From Bisporella sp. PMI_857 (Eukaryota > Ascomycota > Leotiomycetes > Helotiales > Helotiaceae), in assembly GCA_021307315.1 (NCBI GenBank), contig JAJSPD010000146.1, positions 1-55,394 of the forward strand: a stretch of 55,394 nucleotides of DNA. Reading direction: 5' to 3'. Numbering within the stretch: position 1 is the stretch's first letter; each line of letters starts with the position of its first letter. Positions 1 to 11,090 of the stretch are shown piece after piece. Under the pieces are notes generated by a model. It saw only the letters and a program-made list of their open reading frames with translations, had not been told where the DNA came from and did no database searches. Both the position numbers and the translations under genes were made by a program.

Positions 1-681
1 ATATTTCTAGTACTCGAGGCGAGTACGTATAAGAGAGGGGACGGATGTAGTGGGGTTGATTTTCTCTTTTTGCTATTTGTCACGTGGCGCGTTATGTGAT
101 CTGAGGAGCATGAGTTGTATATAAGTCTTGTTTTCGATATGAAGGCACACTATCGACGAACAACAATACAATCTTTTTCTACCCTTTTATATATTACTCT
201 TTTATAAGCTATCGACGTTTATTTGTTATATAGAGCTTAGGCTCGCCGGTGCTCTCCCAAGTATGCTACAGATACCGATACTATGCCTACAGGTTTTGAG
301 CTAGATCCTGTTGCTGTTCTTGCTCTTCAGCATGTTCCCCTCCACAATAGTATTCTTATTCTTGTTGTCGAGACTATACTACAGTCATTCGTGATACACT
401 TACTTTTGTCCAGAGATCGTAACAGTATGGCGCGGTCGCGTGGTGTTCCTCAATTATCCCTGGGAAACCCGCCTTTTATTGTATGGACCCTTTAAATGTA
501 TATATAAATATAAATATGTAAAGTATAGTTTCAAGTAGAAGTGATCAAACTTCGTTTTATATATGTAACAAATCATTACAAATGGATGGAGCTAGATTTC
601 CAACGCCTGGCAAAGGTGTATAATATAAAGTAGTTCCAATTCTCTTATTTATTACGGTTCCCCTTATCTATTGACAAATGC
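1..681. other. left edge, no gene recognised
   Basis: No protein family is recognised here. A 70-codon open frame at 283-495 on the plus strand has no recognisable motif. The stretch around 90-260, with a TATA-like tract followed by an AT-rich run, looks like a retroelement LTR or leader relic, but no terminal repeats or target duplication can be seen within the window. It lies downstream of the minus-strand transporter gene. Confidence 0.3.
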
Positions 682-2445
682 CTATCTCACCTCAAGCCCC
701 TCCTCGGTTCTTGTCCCAATCTCCGCAGTAGTACTTTTCTCATCATTGATACCATACTCAGTATCCAACTCTTTTCTCAATTCCAAACCTCGCTCCGCTC
801 CTACTAAGAAGAATCCCACAAGACTCACGCCTAAGCCAACCCACCAGATCGTCCTTAAACTCTTAGCATACACTTCTACCACTTCTTCCCATACCTTGGC
901 ATCCAATGTCGGTCGGATCCGATGCGCTTGACTGGCAAATGAGTACGCTACACCATCTCTCAACTGGCTTTGCAGTTCGGGGGAGGAAATACGTGATAAA
1001 TTCTTATTGAAAACTCCGTTGAAGATGATGGAAGGAATTGTGACACCCCAGATATAGCCGAATGTGCGGACAAAACTGTAGGTAGCGGATGCAGAAGCAA
1101 CATCTGATTCCGGCAGCGCAGCCATGATAGCGGGGAGCAGAACAGACATAATCATACCAGCGCCAAAACTGGCAATTAATTGATAAAACACCCAAGCGAC
1201 TTTGGAGGTGGTGCCATTTAAGAGGGTGAAAAGACCAAAGCCAACGGCTGAGAGTGCAAACGCGCCAGCATGCAGGGGGCGGTATACTCCAAGTTTACTC
1301 AGCGCTACGCCGGCTCCAGCGGCAGAGACGAGAGTCCCAATGGCAAATGGGAGGAAGTAGGTGCCAGAACGGAGGACAGTAGTGCTTAGAACGGCTTGAA
1401 AATAAATTGGAAGGAAATATGAGTTGGCTTGGACCAAAGCCGAGGAGAGAAAGGTTAAAATGAATGCTGTGGCCGAGGTGCGGTTGCTAAATAGACGCGC
1501 CGGTATGCTAACAACAAAGGGTTAAATTAGCATATTTGGAGGAGCATATCATAGCCACTGAAAGCACCTACCTAGGGTAGCTACAGAATGCTTGGTGGAT
1601 ATGGAAGACTATCCAACCAATACTGCCAAGGACAAGAGGCAGGAAAATACGCCAGGAGGACCACGGGTGTTCAATACCACCCATTACTAAACCCAAAAGA
1701 ATAGCAACCATACTCGGAATAAATATTAGGTTCCCAACATAATCCAGCTGCCAGAATCTCGATCGCCCCTTTGATATGGGATCCGACGAACCCCTGCCTT
1801 CTTTGACACGCATAAAGAATAAGATGGCGGCTAGGGCAAGGGCACAAGTTGGGATGTTGAGATAGAAGATCCATCTCCAGTTAGCTTCCGCAATCGCGCC
1901 GCCGAGGACTGGCCCCAACGCAGCAGCCAATCCACTCCAAGAAACATCAGACCTAGGTATTTCCCACGTTCTCGGAGTGGGACAAGGTCACAACACACGA
2001 TATCAAGAAGCACGTAGATACCACCAGCACCAAGTCCCTGAACCGTGCGCCCCGCAATCAACATGGCGGGGTTGACGGCGCCACCCGCCACTCCGCTTCC
2101 GAGTGTGAATAGCATCACTGAGGCGATGAGAGGCTTCCGACGGCCAAAAATGTTTGCGAGTTGGCCGAATAGAGGCTGCGGTACCGACGAGGCCAGCACG
2201 AATGAGTTGGCGATCCAGACATATTGTTTGGAGCCTCCAATTTCTGCCGTGATGGTTGGGAGGGCGGTGGTGATGATGGCAACGTCAAGGGCGGAAATGA
2301 AGGCGAGCAGACAGAGCGCACCGAAGATGCCCCAGAATCGGCTACCGTGGGCTTGTCGTTTGGCGGGTATTGGTGGTAGTGGCGATGGGGGACTCTGTTC
2401 TGCCTCCGTGCCGCCGCAGTTGGAGGAGGCGGTAAATTCAGCCAT
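682..2445 (-). CDS. MFS drug/toxin efflux transporter (DHA14/TRI12-like), one apparent frameshift
   Basis: Proton-driven efflux transporter of the major facilitator superfamily, about 566 residues with about 14 membrane segments expected. The start at 2445 is chosen because it directly precedes a soluble, Pro-rich N-terminus and the first helix; the open frame continues upstream without transporter similarity. Visible motifs are D-V-A-I-I-T-T-A-L-P in helix 1, F-G-R-R-K-P in loop 2-3, the G-x(4)-G-P-V-L-G-G antiporter motif C, and W-R-W-I-F-Y-L-N. An intron at 1571-1508 (GTAGGT...TTAG, 64 bp) joins the exons in frame (C-S-Y-P-S-I-P-A-R). Exon 2445-1572 changes frame near 1937-1941, exactly where F-L-G-S-G-L-A-A-A should be read; the total coding length is one base short of a multiple of three. 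No intron fits there. Such pumps commonly sit in toxin clusters; the substrate is unknown. Confidence 0.82.
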
Positions 2446-3098
2446 GTCTTCGGGGCAGTAAGCAAGCGAGATGAGCGGGAAGGAATGGCGCGACCGAACA
2501 CCGGAGACAGAGAAAGAGAAAGGCAGGCAGAAAGGGAAAGGAAGAGAAAAGGAGGGCTGATGTGTACGCAACCTCCACGAAAGATATGTTGGGTTGGGGG
2601 TGACGCATGAAATAGTTGTCACTTTGCGAGGCAGGAGTGTCTATGGAGTCCCGAGCGGTGCAGAAATGTTGTATTTACAGTGGAGTGCAAAAATAAGATA
2701 ACAGTACTAACAACGCACCACCCCTGTCAGCGCCCAGGTCATTTACCTATTAGATGAGACGTTCCAACAACAGTGGAGCTGTGAGATGTTTCCGCAAGGT
2801 GGAGGAAAGCTGGAGCCGACGCGGAGCCGAATACCTGTATTTCTTACTATATTTGTTGTCATAAATGATAATGAATGAGGACGAGGGAGTTTAGTCGCCA
2901 TTCTGGGCTGTGGTGGGATTTCGGTGTGTATCTTTGGCGATTAGCGGGAAATTGCTATCACAAGGTTGGTGTTGTGAGGAGAAGACAAAGTCAAGATAGA
3001 TGAGTTTGCAGGAAAATCCTTTGGGTAGGAGAGAATCGCAACTTGTTATGGTAATGTACTGTGTAATAGTAGTCCATGCGGAACTTCAGACGTTTCCA
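2446..3098. other. intergenic, no gene seen
   Basis: Upstream region of the minus-strand transporter and downstream region of the oxidase pseudogene. Open frames are short and without motifs. I see no repeat or RNA gene. Confidence 0.5.
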
Positions 3099-4921
3099 TT
3101 ATACCTGACAAAGTCTGCCATCATGCTTCTCTACCCAATCCTCACTTCCCACGGATGTCCTTCCCCAGAGCAATCCCTCAGGATCGAACCTCCTCTTCGC
3201 GCGTCTTAGAGAAGCGTAATTTGTCCCATAGAAGACATCCTGCCACTTTTCATCATTCGAATCCCCCTCATTCAAATACGCAGAACCACCATTAGGTGTG
3301 AGCTTTTCCAACATTGGGACAAGTATACCCGTCACCATGGCCTTGTCTCTCAAGTTTGAATCCCAATCCGTGTTGTTCCAAAGTTCAATAGTCAGTATTG
3401 ATAAGCGATGAAGGGAAAGATTGAGAGTCGACATATGTTCTGATTGACAGATAAATTTCACTGTCTCTCAGTGCGGGATTCACAGAGTTGGCGAAGCTGG
3501 ATTTAGGAGCTTTGGCGGACGCACCACCGACCCCAGCGCCGTAGGAGTTGACTCCATGAATTGCATTCACGAGCCCATCAGGGTCAGACGTTATGACTGA
3601 ACGGGGAATCAATCCACCTCCAATTTGGAAATATGAGCTTGCCGCAGGAGCGACCATGGCCTGGTATGTCTCGAAGTGACTGGGAAATACCGCGGAGGTA
3701 TGTTAATTACCAGAAGGTCGGGATCTATTCCGCCATAAAAATTGTGAAGTGGCTTACCATATGCTATGTTAAGCTCGCCTAATCTCTTCATTACTAGACT
3801 GGAGATTTGACCGAGATTCTCTTTCGTGAACCCTAGGCCCACTGCAGGTGCTAGCCCAAATCCTGAGCTTTGAACTCCCCAGACTGCGGCGCCTCCCGCA
3901 TCTGAGAGCTTGGGAAGACAATTAAGAAAAGTCTTCACGGCATAGTAGAAATCATCTAGAGATACACCTTGGCTCCTGAAAGCAAGACTAGCTCTAGGTG
4001 TAGGCTCACCTGCATAAGCTTTGACCGTCAAAGAAAGGACCACACATATGCCCCTCTTACATCTCCGCTCAAAGCCTAGTATAAACCTGAGTTTTTTCTG
4101 GTGTTCCCTTGGCTAGTAACCCGTTGGTGGTTATTACATCCCATTCGAGCAACCGATTTGCGCCATATCCGTATTTCGAAGTAAGATACCCTAAGCCTCC
4201 ACCTTGTGTATATCCTCCCGCAAGACCAACAGTCGGACAACTCCCACTAACGATTGTGAGCCCCTTGGCATGTTCCATTGGATATCCTTCCTCTATTTGT
4301 ATGCCGGCTCCAAACTTAGCTGCTTTTCCAACATAATACAATGACTTGTAGTCCAGCACATCAAACGATCTGAGATGGTGAGTCCATATTCCCAAAGCAC
4401 CTGAGCCTGAAAACTTCCCAAGGTAGTTATGTCCGGTATTTCTGATGACTAAGTGCAGATTCGTATCCTTCGCAAATCCGATTGTCTTTTGTATGTCGGA
4501 AGTCAAGGCAACGGTGACTGCGTACTGAATATATGTTCCAACGATGTATTGGCTGTCTTTCTGAGCGAAAGGATTACAGCTTATGTTCGCCTAGAAGGGA
4601 GCCATTGTAGAATGCGCCGTTTTCGAGTGAGTTTCCAGCGTATTCTACGCGCCTTGTAATTCTGTGCATTTTGCGGCAGCGAAGAGCTCGCCATGACATA
4701 CTGATCCAATGGGTTCAGTCGCAATCAGTTTACCGTTGATGGACTGGTTGAAGGCCACCCACTCGGATTCGCTAGGCCCGCATGCACCTCCTGAGAGCCA
4801 TCGACAAAGACTCGCCGTCGGTCGAGGGTCGAAGGGACTGGCAGACACGTACAACTATGGAACAAGGCCTGGAAGTGCAAGAATTCTCAAAAGACAGAAA
4901 CTGCAGGAGAAGTGACAGCAT
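3099..4921 (-). pseudogene. secreted FAD-linked (BBE/VAO-family) oxidase, decayed
   Basis: Remnant of a berberine-bridge-enzyme-like oxidase. In order the fragments show a signal-peptide-like start (ATG at 4921, M-L-S-L-L-L-Q-F-L), the N-terminal block with I-A-T-x-P-I-G-S-V-C-H-G, the FAD-binding R-N-T-G-H-N-Y-L-G loop (His for covalent flavin), the G-S-C-P-T-V-G-L-A-G-G-Y block, and the BBE C-terminus V-F-Y-G-T-N-Y ... W-G-R-T-S-V-G-S-E-D-W-V. Lesions: in-frame TAG at 4647-4645 and again at 4593-4591, both where a Trp codon is expected (TGG to TAG); the L-Y-W-A-L-x-G-x-G-G-G motif near 4045-4080 is destroyed by stops and indels; frameshifts occur near 3680 and near 3400-3460 and another follows the signal peptide. 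Similarity is clear from end to end, so this was a full-length gene of about 570 residues. The exact number of indels is uncertain. Confidence 0.85.
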
Positions 4922-6087
4922 GGTCTCACAGTATATGACCTTTCCGAACGTCCACAGAGGTCGTATCCTAAGTAGAAAGCCCCGAATCTTCTTGGGAATT
5001 ATACAGCACCAATCTGTATCCCCAATTTCGCAAGCAACGGTATTTTTGGGTCGTACGAGAAAGGGGAACCCGTTGCGAGGTTCTCACGTCATGGTTGGAG
5101 ATACCACGATCCTTGCCTAATAGTTCGATTTACAACAAAGATCGCATCGAGACTAGAAGTGGTAGGTAGAAAGTCCTTTGGGGGCTTGGAACTCCTAGGG
5201 ATCGTGACTAGCTAGAACAAACAAGCCCGACAGACACATACGAGTAAGAAAGCCGGAAGAAATTGAAGCTTGAATTTAACCCAGGCTGAGCCTCTTGACG
5301 ACATATCCGTTGGAACGATCAGACGAGGCTAATGGAAGGTTCGCCTGCCATTCTAGGTGTTGTGCGGGGTTCAGTAGGTTCAACTACCGTAGCATCATAT
5401 AAGGTACTCGTAGTCTCATACTCAAGTAGGAACAACGACAAAGAAGATCCAAAGAAATCTAAAGAGAAAATGTATGCATGGTGAGCGGGGGGGATATATC
5501 TGTATATCTGCATCGCGGTGTCACCGAATGTTGCCTTTGAGAGCGAGGAGGATAGTCCTGCAGCACTCGTCTCATCCAAGGATCCAATAACTCCGGCAGC
5601 GACCAGCCACGCAGTCGAGATTCTTTGTCTGTTTGCAAACCAATGGGTGGGAGACGGGGAATGTGTCCCAACCCGCTTGTATCTTGACTATCACCCCCTG
5701 TGCCGAAATCCTGTACCCAGATAGCTGGGCCCCTTTTGAATACCCGAACTTTAGGGGCCTTCATCTTACAAACGGCTGCTGTTATAATTTATGCCAATCA
5801 AATACAAGCTGTCTCCCTGTCACGACATATACACCATTGGCTGCAACGTACACGGCCTGATGTTGGTTGGTTTTTGAGACACATCGATTCGATTGCGAGT
5901 TACCATACAACCATACGTCGTAAGATTAAAAAGCATTCATTCTCTAATAATCCCGCTTTAAAAGAGGGGTTACGTTTTCCCCCCAAAAGATATCTACTCC
6001 CATTTTTGGGGGGCTCATTAATGGAATTCCTGATGCCATCTTCTACCATTTCGACCCCCCTATAGATAATTTCAATTTCGCAACCAA
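4922..6087. other. intergenic with unassigned open frames
   Basis: Two overlapping minus-strand frames (5319-5579 and 5459-5764) could be the ends of a broken gene, but I recognise no family. A hydrophobic stretch (F-S-L-D-F-F-G-S-S-L-S-L-F-L-L) suggests a membrane segment at most. At 5975-6016 a C6A4 run faces a T5G6 run and could fold into a hairpin just upstream of the SDR exon. Confidence 0.3.
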
Positions 6088-6204
6088 ATGCAGCCACCTT
6101 TCCCTTCATTTACGCCAACGTGGCCCCACGACACCTATGCAGCTATTGACCCTACTCAGCCGGAGCTCAGTCAAGCAGGCAAGATAGTTATAATTACGGG
6201 AGCG
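6088..6204 (+). pseudogene. orphan first exon of a short-chain dehydrogenase (SDR)
   Basis: Starting at ATG 6088, 39 codons read as the N-terminus of a fungal SDR: a soluble leader with the pattern Y-A-A-I-D-P-T-Q-P-E-L-S-Q-A-G-K, then the first Rossmann strand K-I-V-I-I-T-G-A. The exon ends at a strong donor (GTGAGT at 6205), the usual intron position inside the NAD(P)-binding TGxxxGIG motif. No following exon (G-I-G, catalytic Ser-Tyr-Lys) is found before the EthD gene that begins 170 bp downstream. The body of the gene has therefore been deleted, or this is a fragment carried here by rearrangement. Confidence 0.7.
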
Positions 6205-6373
6205 GTGAGTATCTTTTGCATCGTGGCTTGAAAGAGAATACTAAATCCAAGTAAGCTCATTTTTAACTCGTCCTATCTGAGTTCCATTCTCTGTTAATCA
6301 AATCTAAAATTTCCGACATTCTAACATGCCTTACATCTCAAGATACTCAACATTAATAGTCCCAACCCTCAAA

Positions 6374-6771
6374 ATGACATACACGGTCGTCGCATACCCA
6401 ACCAGCAAACCCGGTACCACCCCCAGAAATTCAAAACCTACTACGAAGCAAAACACATCCTCTTCCTCCTCAAAATCGTCAGCACCGCCTTTCCAGTACC
6501 TCACACTCATCACTACCTCATTCGCACGGCCTCCTCCGCCGCCTCTTCCGATATCACAAACACGAATCTCAAACTCGTATTGTACACTGGGAAGCAAAAG
6601 GATTTCGACTATGATTGCTATAGCGAGATGGTATATGCAAAGATGGTGCATTTTGGGCAGTTCGCGGACATGATGCAGGATGCTAAGGCGAATAATCCGG
6701 AATGGAGGGAAGATCAAAGCGAATTTTTTAGAGGTGGGCGAAAGGAGCCGGAAGATAGTTTAGTTAGGTAA
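6374..6771 (+). CDS. EthD-domain protein, one apparent frameshift
   Basis: Small ferredoxin-like-fold protein of the EthD family, about 132 residues. It starts M-T-Y-T-V-V-A-Y-P-T with a P-G-T-T-P turn. After a one-base shift at about 6421-6428 it continues F-K-T-Y-Y-E-A-K-H, then F-P-V-P-H-T-H-H-Y-L, and K-L-V-L-Y-T-G-K-Q-K-D-F-D-Y-D-C-Y-S-E-M, the conserved core of the family. Total length is one base short of a multiple of three. Fungal EthD proteins include decarboxylases and dehydratase-like enzymes acting on anthraquinone-type polyketides; that role here is inference, supported only by the neighbouring SDR exon, oxidase and transporter. The C-terminus departs from the usual family ending. 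Confidence 0.7.
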
Positions 6772-6911
6772 GGCGGCAGTTACGAAAAAACTAAGTGAGT
6801 AGAGTTGGAGGCTACTTAAACAGGCAAACGCGCTTGCCCTGGCCGCTTCTTTGCGCTGAATGAAACGAAGATATTTGTTGCTCATATGCTGTTGGATTAT
6901 TGAGGTGGAGC

Positions 6912-7084
6912 TGTCACGACACGCGCTGTGGATCTACAGATACGGAGGGCAACGGTGGTATCATGCGAGAATCTATAGCTGAAGAAGGAAGAGGAGCTCG
7001 AGAAGAGCAAGCTATATATACACGAGGGAGCCCTAGTGGCTCGGCAGTAGGTCACGTGCCCGACCAGGGTCGGTACCGTTGACA
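6912..7084 (-). mobile_element. solo LTR, family A, copy 1
   Basis: A 173-bp element closely similar over its full length to the reverse complement of 49012-49183. On the minus strand it begins TGTCAACGGTACC and ends CGTGTCGTGACA, so the ends are short inverted repeats of TG...CA type. A TATATATA box lies mid-element, as expected of an LTR promoter. The flanking five bases (GGAGC and GAAAT) do not form a convincing target duplication, so this copy is older or was rearranged. No internal retrotransposon sequence adjoins it. Confidence 0.8.
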
Positions 7085-8766
7085 GAAATAGGGTGTATTA
7101 GGCAGGGAATGGATGAGAGGATCAGTGAAGGTATCACAGCGATTGTATTCAGGCTTGTTAGGAGTGTTACAGATGATGATTATCTACAGTTCTCAGCCGT
7201 AAATATATACGTGGCAGGTATGCCCTAGCTCCTTGGCCTACTTACGTAAGCCGATTCCTGACAACCGTGACAGGAGCCACCGAAGGTCCGACCGAAACGT
7301 GTGAACATTATCTCACTGAAGTTGCCTTTTAACACCGGTCGAATTCGGATTCGTAGGAGAGCGGAACCGTGAGAGGAAAGGTGAAAGGATTGACCTTCCT
7401 ATAATTAGCTCCGCATATGCTTGTATTCTCCCTGACAGAATCAGCGGTATCTTGATAACAACTACATTATTTATTTTACAATGTAAAATAAAATATACAA
7501 TAAAAGCAGTATATCTCGGCTGTCTAACTCTTCTAGAGTGTTGTTATATCAAGATGCAGGGAAGTAAAGTAATATTCATGTTCTCTGCTATTTTTTCAAG
7601 GGGTCCCCAGAACGTCTCATTTAAAATCAACACATTTTGTTAGTGTTTTGATGCTCAGTCGAAAAATAAAGGCCATGTTTAGGCTCGCAATACCTGTAGC
7701 TTCAGGGTTATTAGAGGCTGTTAGCAGGTGAAAAGTAACTTTTTTAAAACAACTGTTTTAGGAACCCTCGAAAAAATAGCAAACATAAATATCACTCTAT
7801 AATGCTGAGGCGAAGTAACGGAATATCCGACCCCAGCAAATCTCTTGGTCGCTCGCTCCTCTTGCTGTTGTCCCGTGCTTGGCGTTAGCGCAAATTACCC
7901 TGCTGAAGCGCCTACCATGCACTAGAGAGACTAAACTGGGCTGCTTGCAATTTCAGAGGCTAATCCTGCCCGCCGCACAGCTATGGCGAAGCAAATGGAA
8001 GAGTAAAAGTGCTGTAGATACCAAATGCCATAGTGCTGGTACCGTGCGGTGAGCCATAGGGTAGCAAGGTATAGTGTTATGCATATCCGATGCGCGAATA
8101 CAGCCAGAACACCAACACATGGGAAAACCAACAGTGGTGGTTACGGAGGTGCTGTAGAGAGCTATGCAGATGCATCAACCTTGAGTCCGCATTATTAGCC
8201 CTTTGATATGCAATATTCGCCAGGGTCCCAATACATTTACCACTATAGTAGGTTTATAATTTTGGGTCCGACTACACGTACATTCCCATGTACGCTCAGA
8301 CTTCTGACTAAGCAGCTTCCCACACCACCAAAACACCACACCCGTAGAACACCCCGCAACCGCCTGTAAAGCCTGTAGCTGCTGTAGCTGCAAGCCTGTA
8401 GCTGACTATAAGCTGGTAACCCGCAACTATCTGTAAAAACGTAATACGGGCTCGTATTTAACTCAATTTTTTATTTTATTTAAATTTTTATTTGTGCGAT
8501 TATAAGCAGTTTATTAGCTGTATTACTCAATAGAGTCATCCAGTCCGTGACTCAACACGTGCCTTGCCGACCTAGAAGGTAGAAACAGCTCACTGTGTTC
8601 TAACAACCCGTGCGTGTATTAGGCGCCAACAACAAGGCTCTTTCAGCAGCAGAGCCTTGCCTTTCCTACCAATCCTTCAAGTTTCATAAAGAGGCTTTCA
8701 ACCTTTCTCACGGGATGTGTATATGAGAATTTATTATCACTTAATGCAAGTCGACATAGCACCGGC
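7085..8766. other. long intergenic region, no gene recognised
   Basis: No family is recognised. An imperfect inverted repeat (ATCTTGATAACAAC near 7450 facing GTTGTTATATCAAGAT near 7539-7554) encloses about 85 bp with a further palindrome TTTTACAATGTAAAA; it might be a small MITE or hairpin. Around 8365-8405 there is a short low-complexity run of CTGTAGCTG units. Otherwise only short open frames. Confidence 0.4.
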
Positions 8767-10916
8767 ATGGAGGTTTGGGAGCGTCGCATATATAAACCCG
8801 CCTTGGGAGGTGCGTTTGTCGCGATCCTCACTGGAGTCGGGATGAGACTTGCCGCCGCCTTTTGCAACCTTGCCCTCGCTGGGCTAAAACGAAATCATGG
8901 CCGACTTTACCTAGGTCACCTTATTCAGAAGATGGCCTATGTCTCGGTAAAGATCTTCGAATGTGGTGGAGTGGCGGCCATTATAGTTCTGTTTATCAAA
9001 GCCATTCACGACGACGGCTCCTACTACCTAGAGAGATATCAATTGTTTCGACTACATCGGCAGATCAAAAGTTTATATTCACCATATGTTTATGATGAGA
9101 TGGTCAACTCTGGAGATAAACCGATTCGTCTAATAGAGCTTCTCCCAGTGAAGAACAAGGGTGAGCTTGGATCGATACCTCGTATCAGATTCCGTCGTAC
9201 GATGCTCGGATCTTCATCTCACCTGGCTTACGAGGCAATATCCTACTGCTGGGGAGACAGCAAAGCCTGCATCCTGTTCTCTGCGACGGCTCCTCAGTCC
9301 TCTGGGTTACTCAAAATCTGCACGATGCGCTCAAGGTAATGAGGCTGGAGGACAAGCCTCGCATGCTTTGGGCCGACGCGATTTGTATCGATCAGGGAAA
9401 TTTGTCCGAAAAGAGCTTCCAGGTCCAGCAGATGGCCAGTGTCTACCGGAGTGCTGAGCGGGTTCTAGTGTGGCTGGGAAGAGCTGCAGACAACAGTGAG
9501 ACCCTCGAACACCTCGTTCCTCAGCTTCTGAAGGTTAAAGAACTCGCTTCTGCAACGGGGTTCGAAAATAAATCGGATTTAAAGAAGCTCTCTAGAGAGG
9601 ATCTGACAAATTTCGGCATGATCAAAACTGCCAGCTTCGATCCTTTTACGGACGGAGCCAGAGCCCTGTCTTGCATCTATCGACGAGATTGGTGGGAGCG
9701 TATCTGGATAATTCAAGAATTTCTGCTTGCCAGGGAAGCAGTTTTCTGTTGCGGAGACTGGGCACTACCCTGGGAATCACTCGAGGCGGCACACGAGTTC
9801 GCGAGCCAAATTGGAATGGATGACTCTCATTTATTTTATAGCTTCCTCAAGTCTCAATCCCGGTCGTTGGCGTACTGTAAAGCCGAGCTTTTCCAGGGTC
9901 CCTCGAACTTGATCTCGCTAAAGATACTTACTGCTAAGGGACAAGTTTCAGAACCAAAGGATCGCGTGTATGCTCTTTTGAGTCTGGCCATAGGTGGAGA
10001 CATGATCCTGGTCGACTATTCCAAATCTCTCGAGAAATTATATGAAGAGTCGACGCGCCAGGCCCTGCTAATTCAGCCCCAATTGACAAAATTACTTACG
10101 GTCGCAGGAGTTACCCCCGGTGTGGATCCTTCGATACCCTCCTGGACAATGAAGCGTTATGATTCTTCCTCAGTTGCCATGACTCTAAGCAGCTCTCTCA
10201 GCTCAAATGCAACGATGGGTTCGGAGTATGAACTCGAATTCGATGGAAGCAAGCTGAGATTGATGGGTTTCGAGCTTGATATTATCGTTGCTACAGGAAT
10301 TTCCGGCCCTGCTCTTGAGGATCTCAGTGCGTCTTACAAGTTTGATATGGAACGTTTGATACTAGCATGCGCCCATGGATCTAGGTTGTGTGATGGGCTT
10401 TCAGAAGAAGTCTACGACACCACTGGAGAGCCACGTATTGACGCATTTTGGCAAACGATCATGGGGGAGAGCCTGTACAACTCTTATGAACATCAGCGAC
10501 ATCAATTTGAGCTGCTGAAGCCAATATTGCGTATAATGAAAGCAGCGACCTTTCTACCCCTCCCATATAGCTGGATTCCATGTCAAGCTTTTGCAATATA
10601 TCTGTTCTCCGTCCTCGGAATCCCGCTGAACTCCTGGATTCTTCTCGGAAGAAGGATGTTTCCAGAGCAAGACGAGCTAACAAGATGCTATGGTAGGAGG
10701 ATTGCGAGCACTGCCAGGGGGTTTATCGGTCTAGTGCCACGGGAAGCGGAACCTGGTGACAGAATATTTTTGCTTCTAGGGTTTGATACCCCATTTGTCC
10801 TTCGCAAATCGGAGAAGGAATCGCAATATCTTCTAGTAGGAGAATGTTATGTTCATGGTCATATGGAAGGTAGGGAGTGGGACGCAGGAAGGTGTCATGA
10901 AGTATGGATTGTGTGA
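8767..10916 (+). CDS. HET-domain (heterokaryon incompatibility) protein, one apparent frameshift
   Basis: Fungal HET protein of about 716 residues; family members trigger non-self-recognition cell death. The N-terminal 120 residues include hydrophobic stretches before the HET domain, which is unusual. The domain reads I-R-L-I-E-L-L-P, Y-E-A-I-S-Y-C-W-G-D, then after a one-base shift (between about 9262 and 9285) T-Q-N-L-H-D-A-L-K, M-L-W-A-D-A-I-C-I-D-Q and R-A-E-R-V-L-V-W-L-G, followed by W-W-E-R-I-W-I-I-Q-E-F. The C-terminal half has the usual P-K-D-R-V-Y-A-L-L-S-L motif and ends G-D-x-I-F-L-L-L-G. No intron is needed. Coding length is one base short of a multiple of three. Whether the frameshift is real decides whether this is an active incompatibility gene or a silenced allele. 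Confidence 0.85.
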
Positions 10917-11015
10917 GGCGACTAGTTATGTAGTCAAAGTAACTGAAGCTGGTTTACCTCCAATATTGCAAGTGGAGATATCATGCGAAACTAACCATAG
11001 CTGGCTTCCATCTGT

Positions 11016-11090
11016 CGGTACCAAAGGTGCTAGGGCGAAAAGTGTTGGTACGAAATGTGATGGTGCGAAAAGTATTAGTACGAAACTTGG
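11016..11090 (+). repeat. about 30-bp tandem repeat, 2.5 units
   Basis: Three successive units of the pattern GGTACGAAAtGTGaTGGTGC followed by GAAAAGT, the last truncated, about 100 bp downstream of the HET stop codon. The period is a multiple of three, so the minus-stop frame 10849-11163 reads a ten-residue repeat (S-V-G-T-K-x-x-x-A-K); that reading overlaps the 3' end of the HET gene and is probably not translated. Confidence 0.6.

Noticed and set aside
2045..2461. 138-codon plus-strand frame opposite MFS gene 1
   Set aside because: Antisense shadow of the transporter coding sequence; no motif of its own.
11016..11090. CRISPR-like array suggested by the tandem units
   Set aside because: Units are contiguous without unique spacers, and the DNA is fungal; an ordinary tandem repeat.
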